Source: Candidatus Latescibacterota bacterium (GTDB lineage: Bacteria > Latescibacterota > 4484-107 > B68-G9). From it: DNA of 8,711 bases. The notes beneath the pieces were generated by a model. The model did no database searches, was not told the origin of the DNA, and saw only the letters and a list, made by a program, of their open reading frames with translations. The stretch is taken from the NCBI GenBank assembly GCA_012961755.1, contig DTYS01000209.1, forward strand, positions 1 to 8,711, in the 5' to 3' direction. The position numbers were made by a program, and so were the translations under genes. This document shows positions 1 through 6,381 of this stretch, piece by piece; the stretch's first letter is position 1, and every line of letters begins with the position of its first letter.

Positions 1-304
1 AGAAGACCAAATCTATGTTCTGAAAAGCCCGAAGGTCGCACGCCTTGGCGTCCAAGATCGCCATCTCCGGGGGCTCGGGAACTTCCCCCCCGAAGTACTC
101 CAAGATCCTTCCCCTGGCCTCGTAGAGGAGCCCCTTCAACGGCTCGGCCGGGCGGGCAGGAGCGAAGGCGAGCTCCGACGCATCCTCCACGCGGCGAAGC
201 CTCAGCCCGAACTCCGTCTCCTGAGGAGCGTACGCCACCCGACCGCGGCTGACAGCGTTCCAGAAGGTCGGTAAGTTCTCAGAGGGCAAGAAGAAGAGAG
301 GCAT
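1..304 (-). CDS. N-terminal part of a 4Fe-4S hydrogenase/sulfur-reductase beta-subunit-like protein (runs off left edge)
   Basis: A minus-strand frame opens with ATG at 304 and stays open for 101 codons to the window edge. An in-frame TAG sits immediately before the ATG, so this is the first possible start. GGAG lies 8 nt upstream (313-316), a well-placed Shine-Dalgarno. The peptide begins MPLFFLPSEN, has VAYAP at 23-27 and PLKGLL near 55-60, and ends in ILDAKACDLRAFQNIDLVF (83-101). That last stretch matches the G-V-x-x-CD-x-x-x-L-x-x-x-D-x-x-(F/Y) signature before the iron-sulfur domain in sulfhydrogenase beta (HydB), anaerobic sulfite reductase A and related proteins. The cluster-binding cysteines expected downstream lie outside the window, so electron-transfer function is inferred from family resemblance. 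It lies 221 bp beyond the DUF4175-like gene on the same strand and may have its own promoter. Confidence is high for a gene, moderate for the family. Confidence 0.68.
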   Translation of the reverse strand, partial: MPLFFLPSENLPTFWNAVSRGRVAYAPQETEFGLRLRRVEDASELAFAPARPAEPLKGLLYEARGRILEYFGGEVPEPPEMAILDAKACDLRAFQNIDLVF

Positions 305-312
305 CTAAGGAG

Positions 313-316
313 CTCC
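313..316 (-). promoter_or_regulatory. Shine-Dalgarno for the 4Fe-4S protein gene
   Basis: GGAG on the minus strand is separated by 8 nt from the ATG at 304. It supports that start together with the in-frame TAG directly upstream. Confidence 0.6.
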
Positions 317-349
317 ATCCGGATCTTCAGGAATAGATAAAATTAGCAA

Positions 350-386
350 GTCCCGTACCATATCCTTCATCCCCAAAGTACGGGAC
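350..386 (-). repeat. Perfect 9-bp inverted repeat with 19-nt spacer
   Basis: The plus strand carries GTCCCGTAC at 350-358 and GTACGGGAC at 378-386, a perfect inverted repeat. In a minus-strand transcript it would form a 9-bp GC-rich stem with a 19-nt loop, followed by a moderately U-rich segment (TTGCTAATTTTATC). It ends 46 nt before the 4Fe-4S gene start. It could be an operator pair, a leader hairpin or a weak terminator; the sequence does not decide between these. Confidence 0.5.
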
Positions 387-424
387 CCGCACGGCCTCGA
401 TGTGACCTCGGGCCGAGGAGTTGT

Positions 425-443
425 TGGGACATAAATGTCCTAT
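425..443 (+). promoter_or_regulatory. TGGGACA box 1 with embedded palindrome GGACATAAATGTCC
   Basis: The box TGGGACATAAATGTCCTAT matches box 2 at 478-496 in 15 of 19 positions, with starts 53 bp apart (about five helical turns). Positions 427-440 form a perfect 6+6 palindrome around a central AA, the shape of a site for a dimeric helix-turn-helix repressor. No known regulator consensus is recognised. Confidence 0.4.
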
Positions 444-477
444 AGCAAAGATGTTCAATTTCTAAGGCAACTTAAGG

Positions 478-496
478 TGGGACAAAAATTACCCAT
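478..496 (+). promoter_or_regulatory. TGGGACA box 2
   Basis: TGGGACAAAAATTACCCAT shares 15 of 19 positions with box 1. It abuts an inverted third copy (minus strand, 515-497, TGGGACGTACATTTCCCAG) that matches box 1 at 14 of 19 positions. The head-to-head arrangement also forms the hairpin listed at 478-515. Confidence 0.38.
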
Positions 497-515
497 CTGG
501 GAAATGTACGTCCCA
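478..515 (-). terminator. 38-nt imperfect hairpin just after the operon's last stop codon; possible terminator
   Basis: In minus-strand RNA the segment 515-478 folds into two 18-nt arms around a GA centre. It has TGGGAC/GTCCCA at the base, CCCA/TGGG at the tip, and in total 14 Watson-Crick pairs plus one G-T of 18. It starts 10 nt after the stop codon of the DUF4175-like gene, where a 3'-end structure would be expected. It lacks a downstream U-tract (the T-run lies inside the 3' arm), so it is not a canonical intrinsic terminator. It may instead be an operator, since it is built from boxes 2 and 3. Confidence 0.35.
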
Positions 516-525
516 AAATGCGAGC

Positions 526-3500
526 TCAACGTCCGACCGCGCCCTCGTGCATAGCCTCGAGGTATTGTCTCACTATAGGTCTGTACTCCTCCGGTGTCTC
601 CTCAAGGACCTCCCTCACCAACGCCTCCCATTCGTCCCTACCGAGGAGGTCCGAGGGCAGAGGCCCGGGGCTGACGGTCCTATATTCCCCGGGCCTTCGT
701 GCCTCCCTCCTCCTTTCGAACCCCCTCCTGTAGAGCGAACGCTGTGCGTCCAGTAGCCTCGACAGTATCCTCTCCTGCCTCGCGCGGACGTCATCGTCTA
801 CCTTCCCCCTCCTCAGAGCCTCCTCCACCTTCCTCATGTCCTCGGCCACCCTGTCCAACCTGCCCAAGGTACCGGGCCTTTCCCCCGCCCTGCGCAGAAG
901 TTCCTCTAAGGCCCTCCTCACCGCCGCCTGCTCCGCGGCCAGCCTGTCCAAGATCTCCTTAGATGGTCCCCCCTGGGTTCCCCTGTTTATCCTCCTCTGT
1001 GCCTGAGATATCCTTCTAAGCTCGGCCAAGACCCTTTCGATCCCCATCCCACCGGGGGAAGCCCTCGCCTGCCTCTGTGCCGAATAGAGGAGCCAGAGGG
1101 CCCTCCTCAGCCGCGGCAGGACCGTCCTCATCCTCGCCCTGGCCGCCACGGTCGGGTAACCTCCCGCGGCCTCCCTCATATCCCTCAGGGCCCTACTCAG
1201 GGACGCTCCCACCCCGGCCGGCACCAGGAAGGTCTTCCTCGAAACTTCGTATAACCTCTCCTCTAAGCTCCGGAGCCCCTCGGCCAGCTCCCCCTGGAGC
1301 ACAGAAAGCTTCCCCTCGGGCAGGTCATCCTCAAGGAGCTCCTCCTGCCTGATCGTTATGTACCTTAAATCCCTTACGGCCCTCCTCAGCTCCGCCAGGA
1401 CCTCGGCCCTCCATCCTTCGGCCAGCTTCAGCCTCAGGCTGGAAAGCTCTTCGGCCAGGGATTCCATGTCCTCCCTGACCTGCTCCCCGGGGCCCATAGC
1501 CCCCTTCAGGTCCCCCCTCCCGAGGGCGTCCGCGGCCTGGGAGGCCTTGCCCTTCGTATCCCACATCCTCAAGGAATCCGCGAGGGCTCCCACCTCCTTC
1601 CAGGGGGACGGCACATGCTCCCTGAGGGAATTGGAAAGCTCCCGGAGGCTCCCTTCCATGTCCCCTACCTCATCCCTTATCCTGGCCTCCTCCCCTGCCA
1701 TCCGTAAGGGGTCCTCCTCGGCCCTCCTCAGGACCTCATCCTGCCTCTCCGCAAGCTCCTCGGCCGACCTTATCAAAGCGTCCATCTCTGCCTGAGCCCT
1801 CATCCTCTCCAAGAGCGAGAGCGTCCTGTCCAGGGAGCGCTGAAACTCCTCTAAGGAAAGGTCCATACGTTCCAAAGCCTTACTTAACTCCCTCGGGTCC
1901 CTTCCCTCAAGGGCCCTCCGGACCTCCTCCAAGGCCCTTCTAAGCTCCGAGGGAAGGACCTCCCTCATAAGTTCCCCGATCTTCCTCAATTTTTCCAAGG
2001 TATCCCTGAGCAAGGCCTCGGCCCTCGCCATCCTCTCGGCAGATGCCCCCCACCTCTCCGAGAGCTTCCTGAGGACCTTGGAGGCCTCCTCCATCCTACG
2101 GGCGACCTCCTCGGCTTCCTTCCTCGTCTCCCAATCCATCTCCTTCCTCAACAACTTCCTCCTCAACTTCCCGACCCGCTTCCTGAGCCCTTCGGACTCC
2201 CGGCCCAGGGAACTCAGGGCATCGGAGGCTATGGCCCTCTCCTCATCCCACCTGGTAAAGAGCTCCTCCACCGAAGGGAAGCGCAGGAAGCGTTCCTCGC
2301 TCTTCCCCACCTTCGGCCCCGAGATCTCGTCGTTGTCCCAAGCCTCGGCCCAGTATACCACCCTGTCCCCGGGGATAAGGTTCAGGGGTCCCAGATCCCA
2401 AAGGTACTCCACCTCAACCTTCGTCCCCCCGGACTTGACCTCCAAAGGGATATAGGAAACCTGCCCCGTCCCCTCCCTCCGGTACGCGAGCTTCATACGT
2501 GTGACCCCGAAGTCGTCCTCGGCCTCCACCCTCAGGGGGACCTCCATGTCCTCCCCGAGCTCGTAATCTTCCTTGGGGAAACGGATCACGACCGACGGGG
2601 GTTCGTCCCTCCTGGGGATCACGGGATAGGGGATGGGGTCCAGGTTGGGAACCCCGAAGGTGTCCCATAAACACACCCTGTAGGTATCCCCCCTCCTCAC
2701 CACGAAGCTCCCTTCGGCCCTCCGCCCTTCGACCTCCATCCGAACATCTTCCCCCTTCTCAAAATTCAAGATCGCACGGCCCAAGGGCTTGTTCGCTACA
2801 ACTTCTACCCTCACCTCCGTTCCGACCACGGCCCTCACCTCCCCCCCCTCCCCGTAGACCGGGGCGAAGCCCGTGTACCTCGGGAAGGAGAGGAACACCT
2901 TGATCTTGCGCACCAGGGGCCTCTTCCTGACCGAGATCGTGTAGACGGGGCTCCCCGCCTCACCCGCCCTCACCCTGTAGAGCACCGAATCCTTGAGGGC
3001 CCGAAACCTGTAAGGTACCTCCCTCCTCCCCCCCGTGGGCACGTCCGTCCCCTCCCACCTCTCCACGCCGGGTTCCCTCGTGTAGAGGACGACCTTACTG
3101 GGAAGCTTCCCCTCCAACCTGATCCTGACCTCGCAGTCCCCTCCCTCCACGACCGTGGTATCCCCAGGGGAGACCTCGACCCTGGTGTAGTCCGGGGGAA
3201 GGAACCTCTCTCCAGGACTTGAGAGCCTGAGGTAGGCTCCAGGCCATAGGAGGGAGGCCGAGGCCAAGGCGGCGACCGAGGCCCCGAAGATGAGGACCGC
3301 CCTCCCAACTCCCCTCCACCTTAAGAGCTTCCCCACGTCCACCTCCCCGAGCCTCCCAGCCACGTTCCGGACGAGGGCCTCTACCATGGCCACGGAATAT
3401 CCCTCCGGGTTACGCTCCCGCTTCGGCCAAAGCTGCAACGAAGCTGTAAGCTCGTCCCTGAGTTCGGGAAGGGCTTCCTCCACCTCCCGGGAGACCGCCT

Positions 3501-3762
3501 CCAGGGGGACCCTCCGCAGGAGCGGGAAGAGGAACAGGACAACCAGGCTGGAGGCCCCGGCCCCACACCCGAGGGAAAGGAGCGTCCACTTCGCCCAGGG
3601 AGGAAGGTAGAGCAGACCCTCCAAAGCCAAGGAGACCGAAGCGAGGAAGGAACAGAGGGCTCCTGCCCTCAGGAGCCCCCGGGTCGCGTAGGCCAGCTTC
3701 TTCTTCCTCCTCAGGACCTTGAGCCATACCTCCAGTAACCTATAAGCTTCCTCCGGCTTCAT
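526..3762 (-). CDS. DUF4175/TIGR02302-like membrane-anchored coiled-coil protein
   Basis: The product is 1078 residues from the ATG at 3762. That start forms a TGATG stop-start overlap with the upstream gene and has AGGT 4 nt before it; a GTG at 3780 lacks a ribosome site. Three hydrophobic segments are visible near 33-53, 60-82 and 153-176. Between the second and third is ALPELRDELTASLQLW (97-112), typical of the family. Residues ~185-495 are beta-rich and contain SFPRYTGFAP (292-301), EDDFGV (415-420) and GDRVVYWAEAWDND (465-478), matching Ig-like repeats of DUF4175 proteins. A long, charged, Arg/Glu/Leu-rich helical region follows from ~500 to ~1000. The C-terminus carries RLLDAQRSLYRRGFERRREA and ends in EEYRPIVRQYLEAM, also family-typical. 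Function is unknown. In some bacteria relatives sit near MoxR-DUF58-VWA genes, but none are seen here. It is probably envelope-located, and it ends the operon. Confidence 0.82.
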   Translation of the reverse strand: MKPEEAYRLLEVWLKVLRRKKKLAYATRGLLRAGALCSFLASVSLALEGLLYLPPWAKWTLLSLGCGAGASSLVVLFLFPLLRRVPLEAVSREVEEALPELRDELTASLQLWPKRERNPEGYSVAMVEALVRNVAGRLGEVDVGKLLRWRGVGRAVLIFGASVAALASASLLWPGAYLRLSSPGERFLPPDYTRVEVSPGDTTVVEGGDCEVRIRLEGKLPSKVVLYTREPGVERWEGTDVPTGGRREVPYRFRALKDSVLYRVRAGEAGSPVYTISVRKRPLVRKIKVFLSFPRYTGFAPVYGEGGEVRAVVGTEVRVEVVANKPLGRAILNFEKGEDVRMEVEGRRAEGSFVVRRGDTYRVCLWDTFGVPNLDPIPYPVIPRRDEPPSVVIRFPKEDYELGEDMEVPLRVEAEDDFGVTRMKLAYRREGTGQVSYIPLEVKSGGTKVEVEYLWDLGPLNLIPGDRVVYWAEAWDNDEISGPKVGKSEERFLRFPSVEELFTRWDEERAIASDALSSLGRESEGLRKRVGKLRRKLLRKEMDWETRKEAEEVARRMEEASKVLRKLSERWGASAERMARAEALLRDTLEKLRKIGELMREVLPSELRRALEEVRRALEGRDPRELSKALERMDLSLEEFQRSLDRTLSLLERMRAQAEMDALIRSAEELAERQDEVLRRAEEDPLRMAGEEARIRDEVGDMEGSLRELSNSLREHVPSPWKEVGALADSLRMWDTKGKASQAADALGRGDLKGAMGPGEQVREDMESLAEELSSLRLKLAEGWRAEVLAELRRAVRDLRYITIRQEELLEDDLPEGKLSVLQGELAEGLRSLEERLYEVSRKTFLVPAGVGASLSRALRDMREAAGGYPTVAARARMRTVLPRLRRALWLLYSAQRQARASPGGMGIERVLAELRRISQAQRRINRGTQGGPSKEILDRLAAEQAAVRRALEELLRRAGERPGTLGRLDRVAEDMRKVEEALRRGKVDDDVRARQERILSRLLDAQRSLYRRGFERRREARRPGEYRTVSPGPLPSDLLGRDEWEALVREVLEETPEEYRPIVRQYLEAMHEGAVGR

Positions 3763-4883
3763 CAGAACCTGTCCGACCACCAGATGTAGGGATTGAGGGG
3801 GGGAAAGAGGCGTCCGAGCAGGGGAAGCAGGGAAGGTGTCACAGATACGTCCTCATCCGAGGCCAGGTCGTCTACGGTCCTGTATCCTACTATCAGCTGG
3901 GTCAGCTTCGACTGGGGAAGCCTAAGCTCCTCCCTCGTCCCCCTGTCCCGCGCCACCGAGACCTTTCCACCGGACACCTCAACTTCGAGGGAACCTATAT
4001 CGGTCCTGACCCTGAACCTCCCCTCCCAACCTGCCATATCCGACCCCGCTAACCTCCTCTCAAGTTCCGGAGCAAGCTTACTCAATGTCGTCCCTAAGCT
4101 TACGATCCTCATCATCCCCCCACCGGACCTGTTGAAAGTGGTCACGGCCCTGCAGCCGAACCTCCTGAGGAACACGGCGAAGGGATGGTCCGGAGGGATC
4201 GCGACCTGGGCCTCCTCGTGTCCCCTCTCCTTCGCCCTCAGGTATATGGCCGCGGCGAGGCTTTCGAAGACCTCGAAATCGGAATAGCCCACCTCAGAGA
4301 CCGCGGTCCTGTCCTCCGAATCGTCGAAGGCCAGGTACCCACATGTCCTCCCGTGCCGGTCCGACAAGACCACGGGGACCGGCCTCGTCCCGTAGTCGGT
4401 CCCCTTCGAGAAGCCCTCCCAGACCTCGGGACTCCTCACCACCGAACAGGCCCTCGATACGTTGTTGGACTCGTATATCTCGACCACCTTCCTCCTGTGT
4501 TCGTCCGAATATGGGACGAGCTCACGTCCGAGGCGGGCCCCGGAGAGGTCATCCACCTTCAGGTAGATCTTGTACTCCGGCAGCGCGGGGGCGTACCCCC
4601 ACCTCTGGTAGAAGTCCCTGATCCCGAAGAGGGAAGCGACGTCCATCCCGTCCTCTTCCATGAACCTATTGGACTCCTCCAGCACCCTCCTCGCGAACCC
4701 CCTCATCCTGTACCCCTCCTTCGTCTCCACCCCCCCTATCCCCCCCATCCTGAGCACGGTACCCTCCCCGAAGTGCACGAGGAGACGGTGGACCCAGAGC
4801 CCGCTTACGTGCTCGCCCTTATAATAAAGCTTTATAACACAGGCCTTGCCTACATCCTCCCTCTTTACCTCGACATCACCCAT
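3762..4883 (-). CDS. GNAT-family N-acetyltransferase, Eis-like (two GNAT domains plus SCP2-like C-terminus)
   Basis: The 373-residue product probably transfers acetyl groups from acetyl-CoA to an amine; the acceptor is unknown. The first GNAT core shows GGIGGVETKEGYRMRGFARR (47-66), with the R-x-x-G-x-A acetyl-CoA loop, then SLFGIRDFYQRWGYAPA (84-100), characteristic of Eis-type enzymes. A second GNAT-like fold spans ~120-255 (e.g. GYLAF at 182-186, FLRRFGCRAV at 238-247). The last ~100 residues resemble the sterol-carrier-like domain and end in NPYIWWSDRF, a recognisable family ending. The N-terminus is short: the ~40 residues normally before the acetyl-CoA strand are largely missing, and an in-frame TGA two codons before the ATG rules out extension. 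It overlaps the amidohydrolase gene by 8 nt and the next gene by 1 nt. Its own ribosome site is weak, suggesting translational coupling. Confidence 0.85.
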   Translation of the reverse strand: MGDVEVKREDVGKACVIKLYYKGEHVSGLWVHRLLVHFGEGTVLRMGGIGGVETKEGYRMRGFARRVLEESNRFMEEDGMDVASLFGIRDFYQRWGYAPALPEYKIYLKVDDLSGARLGRELVPYSDEHRRKVVEIYESNNVSRACSVVRSPEVWEGFSKGTDYGTRPVPVVLSDRHGRTCGYLAFDDSEDRTAVSEVGYSDFEVFESLAAAIYLRAKERGHEEAQVAIPPDHPFAVFLRRFGCRAVTTFNRSGGGMMRIVSLGTTLSKLAPELERRLAGSDMAGWEGRFRVRTDIGSLEVEVSGGKVSVARDRGTREELRLPQSKLTQLIVGYRTVDDLASDEDVSVTPSLLPLLGRLFPPLNPYIWWSDRF

Positions 4884-5625
4884 CGCTCAACCCGAGGAGC
4901 CTCGCTATCGTCCCGCCCAGGACCGCCTCCTCGTCCTCGGGCCTCAGGCCTAAGGACCTTACCTTCTCGAGCTCCCTCCTTGCGAACCCGACGGTGTCCG
5001 GTTCCTCGTGAGGTCCGTCGGTGCCGAATGTGACCCTGTGGGAGCCTATCCTCTCCACCGCCTCCTTTATCTTCGCGGTCAGGACCACTCCGCTTACGTC
5101 CAGGTAGACGTTCCCGCACCCTTCAGCGAGCCCTATGAACCTATCTACGATCTCCTCGTCCCTGCAGAGGTACCTCCCCATGTGAGCGATTATGAGCTTA
5201 GTTCCGGGGAAGCCTTCCGCCATCCTCTCGGCGTCCTCGATCCTTCCAAGGCAATCCACGAGGCACGGCACCCCGAGCTCCCCCGCAAGCTCCAGGACGG
5301 GGTCAAGCACGTACTCGGCCAGCGTGCACTCCCCCGCGTGTACCTTTATCCCCTTGAACCCGAGTTCCTCTATAGCGTACCTGAGCTCATCCAAAACGGC
5401 CCTGTCGTACCTCGGGAGGGCGTAGGCGTAGGGCACCAACCTTCCGGGGAACTTGCGCACCGCCTCGGACGCCATCTCAACGGACCTTTCCGTGGTCGTG
5501 GACATGGCGAAGACGACCGAAAGGTCTATCCCAACCAAGTCCATGGTCCTGACTATGACCTCGGGGGAGTACTCCGTCCCCTCCGCATCCCCGTGCTTTA
5601 GGTGGACGTGCGAATCTATTATCAT
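4876..5625 (-). CDS. Amidohydrolase-family (PF04909-like) metal-dependent hydrolase
   Basis: The 249-residue product is a compact TIM-barrel hydrolase, probably cytoplasmic. It opens with MIIDSHVHL carrying the HxH metal pair (H6, H8). KGIKVHAG is at 91-98, IIAHMG at 145-150 (H148) and FGTDGPH at 200-206 (D203, the expected catalytic/metal aspartate). The strand that normally reads (I/F)H-T-G, supplying a third His ligand, reads CLVDC here (121-125), so Asp124 may replace that histidine. The ATG at 5625 is preferred over one at 5637 because GGGAGGGAG precedes it, it begins directly at the DSHVH strand, and it forms an ATGA overlap with the upstream acyltransferase stop. The substrate is unknown. 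The short length resembles the uncharacterised ~250-residue amidohydrolases rather than large decarboxylases. Family confidence is high, reaction unknown. Confidence 0.85.
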   Translation of the reverse strand: MIIDSHVHLKHGDAEGTEYSPEVIVRTMDLVGIDLSVVFAMSTTTERSVEMASEAVRKFPGRLVPYAYALPRYDRAVLDELRYAIEELGFKGIKVHAGECTLAEYVLDPVLELAGELGVPCLVDCLGRIEDAERMAEGFPGTKLIIAHMGRYLCRDEEIVDRFIGLAEGCGNVYLDVSGVVLTAKIKEAVERIGSHRVTFGTDGPHEEPDTVGFARRELEKVRSLGLRPEDEEAVLGGTIARLLGLSDG

Positions 5626-6380
5626 ACTCCCTCCCATCCCTGGTTCTCGAGGAGCTGTTCCTCCGGCACGTCCTTCCAGACAGCGGCCGGAACCCCCTTA
5701 ACCACCTTCCTGGGAGGGACGTCCTTCGTGACCACCGCCCCTGCGGCCACAAGGGCGTCCTCGCCCACCTCTACCCCCGGAAGCACGACGGCACCTGCAC
5801 CTATCCTCCCTCCCCTCCTCACGGTCACCCCCCTGAAGTGCTGAAGCCTCTCCTTCGTCCTGCCCAGGAACTTGTCGTTAGTGGTGGTGACCTGAGGGGC
5901 CACGAAGACCCAGTCCTCCAGGACGGAATAGGCGGTTATGTAACACTCGGTCTCGAGCTTGCAGAACCTCCCCACCCTGCACCTGTTCTCCACGGTGACC
6001 CCCCTGCCGACTATCGTCCCCTCCCCGACGGTCGTGCGCTCCCTCACGGTGGCCAGGTCCGCGACGAACACCCTCGGCTCAAGCACCGCTCCCCTGTAGA
6101 TCACGGCGCAGGCCCCTATTATGCAGCCCTCCCCGACCTCCAGGGGCGGAAGGTCGGGGTCGGGCCTGAGCACGCTTATGGCGCCCTTGGAAGGGAACTT
6201 CCCAAGTACCGCCCCGTCGTCTATCCTTACCCCGTCACCTATCCTCGTGTCCCTCCTTATCACGACGTTGTGCCCTATAAGGCAGTCCCTTCCGACTTCG
6301 ACCCCCTCCTCTATTACGACACCGTAGCCCATCTCGGTCCCCGGGCCTATCCGGGCGCTTTCGTGTATCCACCGATCCAT
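5622..6380 (-). CDS. Left-handed beta-helix (hexapeptide-repeat) acyltransferase
   Basis: The 252-residue product has hexapeptide-repeat turns ([LIV]-G-x-x-x-x) along most of its length, for example IGPGTEMGYGVVIEEGVEVG (11-30), IGHNVVI (35-41), TVGEGTIVGRGVTV (117-130) and GRIGAGAVVLPGVEVGEDAL (191-210). This is the trimeric beta-helix fold of acetyl/acyl-CoA or ACP-dependent transferases. TTTNDK (165-170) and KGVPA (228-232) resemble the NDK and GxPA CoA-site motifs of WbpD/WlbB-like sugar N-acetyltransferases. H38 is the only histidine inside a hexapeptide repeat (IGHNVV) and is a possible catalytic base, though this is uncertain. The start at 6380 is chosen because GGGAGGT lies 8 nt upstream and because the preceding 17 codons (to 6431) overlap the upstream gene and lack hexapeptide character. 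It begins 1 nt after the ADP-ribosylglycohydrolase stop. A sugar-nucleotide acceptor is plausible but unproven. Confidence 0.85.
   Translation of the reverse strand: MDRWIHESARIGPGTEMGYGVVIEEGVEVGRDCLIGHNVVIRRDTRIGDGVRIDDGAVLGKFPSKGAISVLRPDPDLPPLEVGEGCIIGACAVIYRGAVLEPRVFVADLATVRERTTVGEGTIVGRGVTVENRCRVGRFCKLETECYITAYSVLEDWVFVAPQVTTTNDKFLGRTKERLQHFRGVTVRRGGRIGAGAVVLPGVEVGEDALVAAGAVVTKDVPPRKVVKGVPAAVWKDVPEEQLLENQGWEGV
5630..5635 (-). promoter_or_regulatory. Shine-Dalgarno deciding the amidohydrolase start
   Basis: GGGAGG on the minus strand lies 4 nt before the ATG at 5625, inside the end of the upstream gene. The alternative ATG at 5637 has only AGGG directly abutting it, so 5625 is the better start. 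Confidence 0.6.
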
Positions 6381-6381
6381 C

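Larger units (their letters stand above)
305..525 (-). promoter_or_regulatory. Intergenic region rich in GGGAC/GTCCC repeats; probable regulatory region
   Basis: This is the only sizeable non-coding stretch in the window and is visibly more AT-rich than its surroundings, especially at 420-515. It lies between the stop of the DUF4175-like gene and the start of the 4Fe-4S gene. The GGGAC pentamer or its complement occurs at 350-354, 382-386, 426-430, 479-483 and 510-514, several times as arms of inverted repeats. A TATAGG (minus strand, 443-438) could be a -10 element, but no convincing -35 sits at the right spacing, so no promoter is called precisely. I infer that the end of the long operon and the promoter or leader of the 4Fe-4S gene both lie here. 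Confidence 0.5.

Noticed and set aside
438..458. TTGAAC...TATAGG as a sigma-70 promoter on the minus strand
   Set aside because: The spacing between the two hexamers is only 8 nt instead of about 17, and no better -35 is visible at the right distance from TATAGG.
1700..2300. Internal tandem repeats in the coiled-coil part of the large protein
   Set aside because: The recurrent cctc/aggt-rich pattern reflects repeated Arg, Glu and Leu codons in a heptad-like helix; no true nucleotide repeat unit was found by eye.
3763..3780. GTG start at 3780 for the DUF4175-like protein
   Set aside because: No ribosome-binding site precedes it; the ATG at 3762 has AGGT upstream and a TGATG coupling overlap.
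4185..5033. A 282-codon plus-strand open frame
   Set aside because: It lies antisense across the GNAT and amidohydrolase genes, is proline/arginine-rich low-complexity sequence, and matches no family. GC-rich coding DNA commonly leaves such open antisense frames.
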